DNA of 64,000 nucleotides from Kluyvera genomosp. 3 (GTDB taxonomy: Bacteria > Pseudomonadota > Gammaproteobacteria > Enterobacterales > Enterobacteriaceae): contig CP022114.1 of NCBI GenBank assembly GCA_002211745.1, positions 4,744,645 to 4,808,644 on the forward strand, read 5' to 3'. The notes below the pieces were generated by a model, which had not been told where the DNA came from, made no database searches, and saw only the letters and a list, made by a program, of their open reading frames with translations. Shown in pieces: positions 52,830-63,082 of this stretch. The position numbers and the translations under genes were made by a program. Every line of letters begins with the position of its first letter. Within the stretch, counting starts at the first letter, position 1.

Positions 52830-54847
52830 TTATGATTTTTTCGCTTTCGCCAGCATTTCACGAATGTTGGCAACGTTAGCCTGCCCTTTGTGCATGCGTT
52901 CTTCCGCAGTAATCACCTTCCGCTCCTGCTCCCAAATCACATCATCCTGCGGCAGTTCCAGCAGGAAACGGCTCGGCTCCGGGCGCACTAATTCACCGTA
53001 CTGACGGCGTTCTTTGCACAGAGTAAAAATCAGCTCTTTCTGCGCGCGGGTAATGCCGACGTAGGCCAGGCGGCGCTCTTCATCAACGTTATCTTCGTCA
53101 ATGCTGCTCTGGTGCGGCAGCAGCCCTCCTCCATCCCCACCAGGAACACGTACGGGAACTCCAGACCTTTTGATGCGTGCAGGGTCATCAGCTGAACCTG
53201 ATCCAGTTCTTCCTCGCTTTCGCCGCGCTCCATCATGTCACGCAGCGTAAAGCGAGTGACCACTTGCGTCAGGGTCATCGGTTCTTCCAGCTCGCTGCCT
53301 TCCAGCATTTCCGTCATCCAACTGAACAACGTGTTGACGTTTTTCATGCGCATTTCGGCGGCTTTCGGGCTCGGCGAGGTTTCAAACAGCCAGGATTCGT
53401 AATCAATACCGTGAATCAGATCGCGCACAGCGGCGATCGGCTCGCGTTCCGCCAGGCGCTGAATTTCGCCCAGCCACTGGGTAAAGCGCGTCAGCGATTC
53501 ATAGCCGCGCCCGGTGAGCGTCTGGCTCAGCCCATATCGAAGCTGGCGGTGAACAGGCTCTTGTTGCGAGTCATCGCCCATTCGCCGAGTTTTTGCAGCG
53601 TCGCGGGCCAATCTCGCGTTTCGGTGTGTTGACGATACGCAGGAACGCGCTGTCGTCATCCGGGTTGCTCAGCACGCGCAGGTAGGCCAGCAGGTCTTTA
53701 ATCTCCGGGCGCGAGAAGAACGAGGTACCGCCGGAAATTTTGTACGGGATGCGGTTCTGCATCAGGAATTTTTCAAACACCCGTGACTGGTGGTTGCCAC
53801 GATAGAGAATCGCGTAATCCTTATACTGCGTCTTGTTGACAAAGTGGTGAGCAATCAGCTCGCCGGTAACACGTTCAGCCTCATGTTCTTCATGGTTGGC
53901 GCTCAGCACTTTCAGCTCTGGCCCGTAGCCCAGTTCGGAGAACAGACGCTTTTCAAACACGTGCGGGTTGTTGGCGATCAGAATGTTCGCCGCCTTCAGG
54001 ATACGCCCGGAGGAGCGATAGTTTTGCTCGAGCTTAATCACCTGCAGCGCAGGGAAGTCTTTGCTCAGCAGCACCAGATTCTGCGGACGCGCGCCGCGCC
54101 ATGAGTAGATGGACTGGTCATCGTCACCCACCACGGTAAAGCGCGCGCGTTGCCCCACCAGCAGCTTCACCAGCTCGTACTGGCTGGTGTTGGTATCCTG
54201 ATATTCATCCACCAGCAGGTAGCGAATTTTGTTCTGCCAGCGCTCACGCACCTCTTCATTACGTTGCAGCAGCAGCGTCGGCAACAGGATCAGATCGTCG
54301 AAGTCCAGCACGTTACAGGCTTTCATATGCGCATCGTACAGACCGTAGCAGTGGGCAAAAATACGGTCCCGCTCGCCCTTCGCATTGGCCGCCGCCTGCG
54401 CCGGGGTCATCAGATCGTTTTTCCAGTTGGAGATCGTCGAGATCAGCTGCTGGAACACCACCTTATCGTCTTCTATCAGCCCTTCAGTCAGCTCCTTGAG
54501 CAGCGCAGTCTGGTCGGTATCGTCAAACAACGAGAAGTTCGACTTCATTCCCAGCGCGGCGTACTCGCGCTTAATGATATCCAGCCCAGCGTGTGGAAGG
54601 TGGAGATCATCAGCCCACGCGCTTCTTTGCGCCCTAACGTTTGCGCCACACGCTCTTTCATCTCACGCGCGGCCTTGTTGGTAAAGGTCACGGCGGCAAT
54701 ATGACGCGCCTGATAGCCACAGGCGTGGATCAGGTGGGCAATCTTATTGGTGATAACGCGGGTCTTGCCGGAGCCAGCACCCGCCAGCACCAGGCAGGGT
54801 CCGGTGACGAATTCGACGGCTTGTTGTTGTCCGGGGTTCAAACGCAT
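52830..54847 (-). CDS. rep: ATP-dependent DNA helicase Rep
   Basis: Superfamily 1 3'-5' helicase helping replication forks pass bound proteins. Walker A is AGAGSGKT, motif [12 protein letters not shown], motif [16 protein letters not shown], and motif VI region AYVGITRAQ. Start [14 protein letters not shown]. Bases are missing near 54597 ([11 protein letters not shown]), 53607 ([13 protein letters not shown]), 53535 (FDMGLSQTL) and 53127 ([11 protein letters not shown]). Repaired length is 673 residues, the E. coli length, ending LAKAKKS at TAA 52830-52832. Confidence 0.97.
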
Positions 54848-55273
54848 AGGGGATTGCTCAATCTGTAAACACGGGGTGTGGATTGTAGCAGAAAGTCTGG
54901 CGGGAGGGATCGCCCACTGAGAGGCGCCGAAGAAAATCAGCGCTGAAGCGAACAGAGGCTGATGTTTATGCCACTAGCTCATGCTTTTTCCCGATGAAAA
55001 TCGGCGAGCCGTATTCTGGATAATATATTTCGAGAGTAATTCATCTTCTGAACAATTAATTTCAAATGAAAACAACTGTTTTATTAATATGGAGAATATA
55101 GCTATATCCCTGCACAAAAAAGAGAGTAAAAAGCGATATCAATGAAACATCACAAAATGAAAACAATGCCATCAATAGTATTGTCCCGTCATGACTCTCG
55201 TTATCTGTTTGGGTTTACCTGTTGTTCTCACTGTTAGCAATAATTAACCACTTACTTTATGGTGAAATAAAGA
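54848..55273. other. AT-rich gap upstream of the transporter gene
   Basis: 426 bp between the divergent starts of rep and the GPH transporter, strongly AT-rich towards the right. It should hold both promoters. I see no convincing operator, ORF or terminator; TCAATGAAACATCACA near 55138 is too weak a CRP match to call. Confidence 0.4.
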
Positions 55274-56667
55274 ATGGCACAGGAAATTTTATTACCAGAC
55301 GTCACCGTGGCCAATAGCACGGAGAGATTGAGCGTTAGGGAGAAACTAGGATTTGGTTTTGGCGATGCGGCCTGTAATATGAGTTGGGGCCCGGTCACCA
55401 TGTTTCTCACCTATTTTTATACCGATATATTTGGTCTGGATGCAGCGCTCCTCGCCACCATGTTTTTAGTCGTCAGACTGGTCGATGCGTTTGTCGACCC
55501 AATGCTTGGCGGAATTGCCGATCGCACGCGTTCACGCTATGGACGTTTTCGCCCTTATATTCTTTACGGCTGCGTGCCCTTCTGCCTGATCTGTATCCTC
55601 GCGTTCTATACGCCGGATATCACTGCGGGCTGGAAAGGCGTGTACGCTTTTGTCACCTACCTGTTGCTGTCAGTATTGTACAGCACGGTCAATATTCCTT
55701 ACTGTTCGCTGGGTAGCGTCATTACCGCCAACCCGGTCGATCGCATCTCATGTCAGTCCTACCGTTTTACCATGGCCAACTGTGCGGTGCTGCTGTGTTC
55801 CTTAACGCTGTTGCCGCTCGTACACTATTTCGGCGCGGGCGATCAGCAAAAAGGGTTCTTTATTACCAACACCCTCTTTTCAATTATTGGTCTCTGCATG
55901 TTTCTGCTGTGTGTCTTCAATACCCGCGAGCGCATCGCGCCGGAAGAGGGCCGCAGGAAAATATCTTCAAAAGCCTGCTTTTTGCCTTTAAAAACAAGCA
56001 GTGGGTTCTGGTGGTCTCCGGGATGTTTATCGGTTGTATTCCCGCTTTTGTCTGCGGCGGCGCGACCATCTATTTCACCAAATATCTTATGCACCTTAAC
56101 GACCTCTGGACGACGGTGTTTATCAGTATCGGGATCGTGGCTGCGATATTAGGTAACCTGACCACCAATACGCTAACAAAATATATTTGCAAGGTGAAAC
56201 TATATATTTACGTTGGTTTTATTACCGCCGCCATCTCCATCCTGATTTACTTTATCGACCCACGAAACATAGAGACTATTTTCGCCCTCAACACCCTGCG
56301 CGGCTATATTGGCGCGATTACGGTGCCGATATTCTGGTCCTTTATTGGTGATGCCGACGACTTTGGCGCATGGAAATTCAAGCGTCGTATGTCCGGCGTC
56401 TATGCATCCGGCAATCTGTTCGCCCTGAAGGTGAGTCTGGCGATTGCCGGCACGATTACCGCCACCATCCTGTCATTAACACACTATGTTCCGGATGCGC
56501 CTCAGCAAACGCCAGAGACACTGAACGCCATTATGCTGCTGATCACCGTCATTCCCGCAGCGGGCAGCATCATCACATCACTGCTGTTCCTGTTCTTTTA
56601 CAAGCTGGATACCCGGATGATGAACGAAATTCAGACCGATTTAAAAGCTAACCACTACCCCGCTTAA
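55274..56667 (+). CDS. GPH-family sugar:cation symporter
   Basis: Glycoside-pentoside-hexuronide family transporter (MFS superfamily, 12 helices). The N-terminal signature GFGFGDAACNMSW and the loop motif RLVDAFVDPMLGGIADRTRSRYGRFRP (R, D and G positions of the MFS A-like motif) are clear. One base is missing near 55952 (EEGPQENIFKSLL). Repaired length is 464 residues. It is 11 bp upstream of a GH51 arabinofuranosidase gene, so import of arabinosides or short arabino-oligosaccharides is the likely role. E. coli has nothing at this place between rep and ppiC. Confidence 0.88.
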
Positions 56668-56678
56668 GGAGGAACGTT

Positions 56679-58170
56679 ATGTCGAAGCTCCACTTCGCCA
56701 TTACCCGGATAATCGCATCGCCGAGATTAACCCCGGCTGTTTGGCTCTTTCGTTGAGCATCTGGGCCGTGCGGTTTATACCGGTATTTACGAACCCGGCC
56801 ACCCGGAAGCCGATGCGCAAGGGTTCCGCCAGGACGTCATTAACCTGGTGAAAGAGATGAACGTCACCACCGTGCGCTATCCCGGCGGCAACTATGTCTC
56901 CGGCTTCAACTGGCGCGATGGCATTGGCCCCAAAGAAGAGCGTCCGGTGCGCCTGGACTACGCGTGGATCAGCAAAGAGAGCAACCAGTTTGGCATCAGC
57001 GAGTTTAACCACTGGTGCCAACAAACCCACGTCGAGCCGATGATCGCCATCAATCTGGGGACCGGCACGCCGCAGGAAGCGGGATACTTTATTGAATACT
57101 GTAACCACCCTGGCGGCACCACGCTCAGCGATCTGCGCGTGCAGCACGGCGACGCCGAGCCCTATAACTTTAAACTCTGGTGCCTCGGTAACGAGATGGA
57201 CGGCCCGTGGCAAACCGGGCAAATGAGCGCCGACGACTACGCCAAAAAGGCGCGCGAGACGGCCAAAATTCTGCGCTGCGTCGACCCGGAAGTTGAGCTC
57301 ATTGCGTGCGGGAGTTCAAGCTCGATGATGGATACCTTCCCCACCTGGGATCGGGTCGTTCTCGAGGAACTGTACGACTACGTCGATTACATCTCCTGCC
57401 ACCAGTATTATGAAAACGAAGGCACTGAAAGCGACTTCCTGGCCTCCTTCGTCAATATGGACAACTTTATCGAGACCATCGTCAGCACCGCCAACTACGT
57501 GAAAGCGTACAAGCGCGGTAAGAAGGACATTATGATCTCCTTCGATGAATGGAACGTCTGGTATCTGCGCGGCGACCCCTGGGATGCGCCGATGAAGCAT
57601 AAAGAGAATCGCTTTAAGGTTGCGCCGCCTTTGCTGGAAGACCGTTACTCTTTTCTCGACGCGCTGGTCGTTGGCGGTCTTCTCTGCTCCCTCGTTAACC
57701 ACTGCGATCGGGTTAAAATGGCCAGCCTGGCGCAGTTAGTGAACGTCATTGCCCCCATCTTTACCGAAGCGGGCGGCGGGGTGATTCGTCAGACCATCTT
57801 CTGGCCCTTTGCGATGGTGGCTAACGTGGCGAAAGGCAGCGCATTGCGACACTTCATTCCTGCGGGCACCTTCAGCAGCAAATACGGCGACGCACGGCGC
57901 ATTCAGTCTGCCGTGGTGCACAACGCTGCTGAGAGCAAACTCTATTTATTCGCGCTGAACAGCGATTTTCACGACAGCTTTACGCTGGATCCGGATCTGT
58001 CGGCGTTTGGCCAGACGCGTCTTGCAGAACATCAGATCCTCCGCTGTGATGATCTCTACGCGAAAAATACCTTTGATCGTCCGGATCGCGTTGCGCCGGA
58101 GACGCTCACGGCCTCCGACCTCACCCTGCCGCCGCTGTCGTGGAGCCGCATCACCTTCGACATCCTGTAA
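56679..58170 (+). CDS. Intracellular alpha-L-arabinofuranosidase (GH51)
   Basis: Retaining glycosidase releasing L-arabinose from arabinosides. No signal peptide, so it acts on imported substrate. Acid/base Glu is in WCLGNEMDGPW and the nucleophile Glu in SFDEWNVWY; RYPGGNYVSGFNWRDGIGP is the family N-terminal motif. Two bases are missing close to the start, near 56698 (FAHYPDNRIAEI) and 56737 (NPRLFGSFVEHLG). Repaired length is 497 residues, normal for GH51. Forms a two-gene operon with the transporter (AGGAGG ribosome site in the 11-bp gap). Confidence 0.92.
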
Positions 58171-58212
58171 CGGCTTTTACATGCTAATATTGCGCCCTGA
58201 TTTATCACTTAA

Positions 58213-58509
<297 letters not shown>

Positions 58510-58514
58510 ACAGC

Positions 58515-58545
58515 AAGGCCTTCTCAAAGAGAAGGCCTTTAATGT
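58515..58545 (+). terminator. Terminator of ppiC
   Basis: AAGGCCTTCTC (58515-58525) and GAGAAGGCCTT (58529-58539) form an 11-bp stem with a 3-base loop, followed by TTAATGTTT. Confidence 0.75.
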
Positions 58546-58550
58546 TTGCT

Positions 58551-58586
58551 CCCTCTCCCTGTGGGAGAGGGTTGGGGTGAGGGCAT
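58551..58586. repeat. CCCTCTCCC palindromic repeat
   Basis: CCCTCTCCC (58551-58559) pairs with GGGAGAGGG (58563-58571), followed by TTGGGGTGAGGGCA. This sequence family is a common dispersed intergenic palindrome in enterobacteria; here it lies between the convergent ends of ppiC and ilvC and touches the ilvC stop. Confidence 0.6.
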
Positions 58587-60061
58587 CAGCCCGCGACTGC
58601 AATACGTTTCATATCCGTCATATAGCCACGCAGTTTCTGGCCCACTTTCTCGATAGCATGGCCGCGAATGGCGTCGTTCACATCACGCAGCTGCGCGTTA
58701 TCTACCGCGCCTTCGGCAATCGCTTTGCCCAGGTCGCCGGTCTGCAGGGTGGTCATGAACTCTTTCAGCAGCGGTACGCAAGCGTAAGAGAACAGGTAGT
58801 TACCGTATTCTGCGGTATCGGAGATAACCACGTTCATTTCGTACAGACGCTTACGGGCGATAGTGTTTGCGATCAGCGGCAGTTCGTGCAGTGATTCGTA
58901 GTAAGCGGATTCTTCGATGATGCCGGAATCGACCATGGTTTCGAACGCCAGCTCAACGCCCGCTTTCACCATCGCAATCATCAGCACGCCTTTATCGAAG
59001 TACTCCTGCTCGCCGATTTTACCTTCAAACTGCGGTGCGGTTTCGAACGCGGTTTTGCCGGTCTCTTCACGCCAGGTCAGCAGTTTCTTATCGTCGTTAG
59101 CCCAGTCAGCCATCATGCCGGAGGAGAATTCGCCGGAGATGATGTCATCCATGTGTTTCTGGAACAGCGGCGCCATAATCTCTTTCAGCTGTTCGGACAG
59201 CGCGTAAGCACGCAGTTTCGCCGGGTTAGACAGACGGTCCATCATCAGGGTGATGCCGCCCTGCTTCAGCGCTTCGGTGATGGTTTCCCAGCCGAACTGA
59301 ATCAGTTTTTCCGCATAAGCCGGGTCGGTGCCTTCTGCCACCAGCTTGTCGAAGCACAGCAGAGAACCGGCCTGCAGCATACCGCACAGGATAGTCTGCT
59401 CGCCCATCAGGTCAGATTTCACTTCCGCAACGAAAGAAGATTCCAGTACGCCCGCACGGTGACCGCCGGTGGCCGCAGCCCAGGCTTTAGCAATCGCCAT
59501 ACCTTCGCCTTTCGGATCGTTTTCCGGGTGAACGGCGATCAGGGTCGGAACACCGAAACCACGTTTGTACTCTTCACGCACTTCGGTACCCGGGCACTTC
59601 GGCGCAACCATCACCACGGTGATGTCTTTACGGATCTGCTCGCCCACTTCGACGATGTTGAAACCGTGGGAGTAACCCAGCGCCGCGCCATCTTTCATCA
59701 GCGGCTGTACGGAACGTACAACGTCAGAGTGCTGTTTGTCCGGCGTCAGGTTAACCACCAGGTCAGCCTGCGGGATCAGCTCTTCGTAGGTACCCACTTT
59801 GAAGCCGTTTTCGGTCGCTTTACGCCAGGAAGCACGCTTTTCAGCGATTGCTTCTTTACGCAGGGCATAGGAAATATCCAGACCGGAGTCACGCATGTTC
59901 AGGCCCTGGTTCAGACCCTGAGCGCCACAGCCGACGATGACCACTTTTTTACCCTGCAGGTAGCTCGCGCCGTCGGCGAATTCGTCGCGGCCCATAAAGC
60001 GGCATTTACCCAGCTGCGCCAGCTGCTGGCGCAGATTCAGTGTATTAAAGTAGTTAGCCAT
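58586..60061 (-). CDS. ilvC: Ketol-acid reductoisomerase
   Basis: Class II (long) NADPH-dependent KARI of isoleucine/valine synthesis, 491 residues, intact. NADPH loop [13 protein letters not shown] with the Arg/Ser-rich region following, and metal-binding acidic residues around MGEQTILCG and [11 protein letters not shown]. Start [14 protein letters not shown] (ATG 60059-60061); an upstream in-frame ATG at 60127 falls inside the control region and is unlikely. Activated by IlvY with acetolactate or acetohydroxybutyrate. Confidence 0.97.
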   Translation of the reverse strand: MANYFNTLNLRQQLAQLGKCRFMGRDEFADGASYLQGKKVVIVGCGAQGLNQGLNMRDSGLDISYALRKEAIAEKRASWRKATENGFKVGTYEELIPQADLVVNLTPDKQHSDVVRSVQPLMKDGAALGYSHGFNIVEVGEQIRKDITVVMVAPKCPGTEVREEYKRGFGVPTLIAVHPENDPKGEGMAIAKAWAAATGGHRAGVLESSFVAEVKSDLMGEQTILCGMLQAGSLLCFDKLVAEGTDPAYAEKLIQFGWETITEALKQGGITLMMDRLSNPAKLRAYALSEQLKEIMAPLFQKHMDDIISGEFSSGMMADWANDDKKLLTWREETGKTAFETAPQFEGKIGEQEYFDKGVLMIAMVKAGVELAFETMVDSGIIEESAYYESLHELPLIANTIARKRLYEMNVVISDTAEYGNYLFSYACVPLLKEFMTTLQTGDLGKAIAEGAVDNAQLRDVNDAIRGHAIEKVGQKLRGYMTDMKRIAVAG

Positions 60062-60174
60062 GATGGTGTACTCCGTGATGTTGTGTGTCTTATTGTTCGG
60101 TTCGCTTTTGCGAGAATGAACCCACATTACAACAGGAAATTCATTGCGGAAATTGATATATTCACAACATTACG

Positions 60175-60189
60175 TTGCAATTTCTGCAA
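60175..60189. promoter_or_regulatory. IlvY operator candidate
   Basis: TTGCA-ATTTC-TGCAA, a perfect palindrome of the LysR T-N11-A type, between ilvC and ilvY and 24 bases before the ilvY start. A second, weaker half-site ATTGCGG...TTGAT lies at about 60143. Two IlvY operators are known in this gap in E. coli. Confidence 0.6.
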
Positions 60190-60212
60190 TATAAATCCGT
60201 GAGGTGAAATCG

Positions 60213-61113
60213 GTGGATTTACGCGATCTGAAAACCTTCCTGCATCTGGCGGAAAGCCGCCACTTTGGCCGCAGCGCGCGGGCGATGCACGTCAGCCCCT
60301 CCACGCTCTCCCGGCAGATTCAGCGGCTGGAAGAAGATCTCGGCCAGCCGCTGTTTGTACGCGATAACCGCACGGTCACGCTGACCGAAGCTGGTGAAGA
60401 GCTGCGAGTGTTTGCCCAACAGACGCTTTTGCAATATCAGCAGTTGCGCCATACCCTCGATCAGCAGGGGCCGTCCCTTTCCGGCGAACTCCATATCTTC
60501 TGTTCAGTGACCGCGGCGTACAGTCATTTGCCGCCGATCCTCGACCGCTTCCGCGCCGAACATCCCTCGGTGGAAATTAAGCTCACCACCGGCGACGCCG
60601 CCGACGCCATGGACAAAGTGGTCACCGGCGAGGCCGATCTGGCGATTGCCGGTAAGCCGGAAACGCTGCCCGGCGCGGTCGCCTTTTCGATGCTGGAAAA
60701 TCTGGCGGTGGTGCTGATCGCCCGGCGCTGCCCTGCCCGGTGCGCAATCAGGTTTCGGTTGATAAGCCCGACTGGTCGACGGTGCCGTTTATCATGGCCG
60801 ATCAGGGGCCGGTTCGCCGTCGCATTGAGCTGTGGTTCCGTCGTCACAAAATCAGTAATCCATCTATTTACGCGACGGTAGGCGGCCATGAGGCGATGGT
60901 CTCAATGGTGGCGCTGGGCTGCGGCGTGGCGCTCATTCCCGAAATCGTGCTGGAAAACAGCCCGGAACCGGTGCGCAACCGCGTGATGATTTTAGAACGC
61001 AGCGATGAGAAGACCCCGTTCGAACTGGGGTCTGCGTGCAGAAAAAACGGCTGCATGAGCCGTTGGTGGATGCGTTCTGGAAGATTGTGCTCGAGCGTAA
61101 AATGACCGAATAG
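60213..61113 (+). CDS. ilvY: LysR-family activator of ilvC
   Basis: N-terminal winged helix-turn-helix (HFGRSARAMHVSPSTLSRQI, residues ~18-37) and C-terminal inducer domain. Start taken as GTG 60213-60215 (reads DLRDLKTFLHL), matching E. coli; a GTG three codons earlier is also open. Bases are missing near 60724 (VLIAPALPCPVRNQ) and 61028 (FELGVCVQKKRLHE). Repaired length is 300 residues (E. coli 297), ending at TAG 61111-61113. Confidence 0.95.
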
Positions 61114-61232
61114 CATGGCCCCAGTCATGCCCAGGTTTGGGAGATTAATTGGTATCAAAGGTGCCAGGTCTAAACGGGCTGTGCAGGTAAAATCGTCACT
61201 AAAGAAACAGGACCTTACGAGAGGGAGTGACG

Positions 61233-62236
61233 ATGCAGAAACCCAAAAAGCTGTTCAACAACACCGATAATATCCGCAGCGAAATCATGGAAGGGCTGGT
61301 GTACGCCGGGCGCGGAAAGATCCACGCCTCCCGGAGTACTGCGCGGTTTATCGCACGATGACGCAAACCGGCCAGACCGTTATCGTCAGCGGCGGCGGTA
61401 GCGGCCATGAGCCGACGTTTGCCGGGTTCGTCGGTGAAGGTGGCATCGATGCCTGCGCGCTGGGTGAGGTTTTCACCTCGCCTTCTCCCGATCAGATTAT
61501 CGAAGCCAGCCGGGCCGTTCATCAGGGCAACGGCATTCTGTTCCTCTATGGGAACTACTCCGGCGACGGCATGAACTTTGATATCGCCGCCGAAATACTG
61601 GCGGAAGAAGGCATTGAGTGCCGCACCGTGCGCGCCACGGATGATATTGCCTCTGCGCCGCCGGAGAAAATGTCCGACCGCCGCGGCGTCGGTGGGCTGG
61701 CGTTCTTGTATAAACTCGCCGGTGCGGCGGCACAGTTTGAGCGCTACACTCTGCCCGCGCTGGAGGCACTGGCGCAAAAGGCCAATCACAATACGCGTAC
61801 CATCGGCGTGGCGCTCAGCGGCTGCGCACTACCGCAGTCCGACGCCTTTAACTTCACGCTGGCAGACAACGAAATTGAGCTGGGAATTGGTATTCATGGT
61901 GAGCCGGGGCTATGCCGCATGCCCATGCCGCATAGCGACGAGCTGGTCGAGATGATGATCGCCCGCCTGTGCGATGACCTGCCGTTTGGCCACGGCGATA
62001 ACGTCTGCGTCAGCGTCAATAACCTGGGTGCGCTGAGCAACACTGAGCTCATGGTCATCACCCGTAAGGTCGGCATGGCGCTGGCAGAACGCGGCATTCA
62101 CACTCACGACGTGCAGGTCGGCCACTTTTGCACCTCGCTGGAGATGTCCGGATTTTCGTTAAGCCTGCTGCGGCTGGACGATGAAATGCAACGTCTGTAT
62201 GACTACCCCATCAATACCCTCGGCTGGAGAAAATAA
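61233..62236 (+). CDS. DhaK-like dihydroxyacetone kinase subunit
   Basis: Substrate-binding subunit of the Dak kinase family. The Gly-rich motif VSGGGSGHEPTFAGFVGEG and the histidine that covalently holds the ketose (GIGIHGEPG) are present. Start MQKPKKLFNN (ATG 61233). One base is missing near 61332, before LPEYCAVYRTMTQTG. Repaired length is 334 residues, the normal DhaK length. Paired with a DhaL-like gene but not with a DhaM (PTS) gene. The sugar may be dihydroxyacetone or another ketose such as erythrulose; the sequence does not decide. Confidence 0.88.
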
Positions 62237-62237
62237 G

Positions 62238-62866
62238 ATGAACACCACGCAATTCACCGCCTGTCTACAGCACGTTGCCCAGGGCATGATCGCCAGCGAA
62301 CCGCGCCTGACCGCACTCGACCAGGTCATTGGCGATGGCGATCACGGTATTGGCATTAAGCGCGGCTTTACCGCTTTGCAGACGCTACTTTCCGCGCCTG
62401 AATTTTCTCCCGCCGATATCGGTGACTGCCTGCTGCAAAGCGGCACGCGGCTGATGACCAGCATGGGCGGCGCTTCCGGCGCGATCTTCGGCACCCTGTT
62501 CCGCGCGGGCGGCAAAGGGCTGGCTGGACGCCGCGAGCTGGATGCCGCGACGCTGGCTGAATGGCTGGAGACAGGTATGCAGGCAATCCACCAGCGCGGC
62601 GGCGCAGAGCCGGGCGATAAAACAATGATGGATGCACTCGCCGCAGCGGCAACGCGCGCACGCTCAGACACGGCACTGCCATTATCTGAAGCGCTGGCAA
62701 ATTGCGCACAGGCGGCGATGGCCGGTGCGGAAGGGACATCCACGATGGTGGCCCGCTTCGGGCGCGCGAAAAACCTCGGCGAGCGGGCCATCGGCCACTG
62801 CGACCCGGCGCGGTGTCGATGGCGCTAATTCTGCAATTTATGGCCGAATTCACCCATACCCGCTAA
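62238..62866 (+). CDS. DhaL-like nucleotide-binding kinase subunit
   Basis: ADP/ATP-binding subunit partnering the DhaK-like protein; the ATG follows the upstream TAA by one base. The DhaL Mg-ADP motif IGDGDHGIGIKRGF is near residue 32 and the SMGGASGAIFGTLF loop near residue 75. One base is missing near 62805 (CDPGAVSMALIL). Repaired length is 209 residues (E. coli DhaL 210). Whether the pair uses ATP directly or a distant DhaM cannot be told from this window. Confidence 0.87.
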
Positions 62867-62879
62867 CCCACCTGCCCGT

Positions 62880-62916
62880 GTAAAAAGGGTTCATGTCCGT
62901 ACATGGGCCCTTTTAC
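62880..62916 (+). terminator. Terminator after the DhaKL-like pair
   Basis: GTAAAAAGGG...CCCTTTTAC outer stem with an inner CATGT/ACATG stem, 14 bp after the dhaL-like stop. The T-run lies within the right arm (CCCTTTTACG). Confidence 0.65.
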
Positions 62917-62963
62917 GTTATAGCGAAAATCAGACGTAATTCATCATTGCAGCCGCTTTTCTG

Positions 62964-62969
62964 TATAAT
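62964..62969 (+). promoter_or_regulatory. -10 box upstream of fabV
   Basis: Perfect TATAAT, 114 bp before the fabV ATG. The -35 region (about 62940-62946, TTCATCA) is a poor match, so an activator or extended -10 contact (TGTATAAT) may compensate. Confidence 0.45.
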
Positions 62970-63082
62970 GCCCCGTGCCATAATAGATGTGGGGGCTTGT
63001 TAACCCTGATGTTAAACAAGCCAGAACAGACGGTGTCATTGCGCACTTGACAGCGAAAATACAAACTTAATTAGCCATCATT

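Noticed and set aside
55138-55153. CRP site upstream of the GPH transporter
   Set aside because: Only the right half TCACA fits; the left half matches at 2 of 5 positions, which is too weak in AT-rich DNA.
59153-60202. 349-codon open frame antisense to ilvC
   Set aside because: Same reason: it is the codon-bias shadow of the intact ilvC gene and has no recognisable domain.
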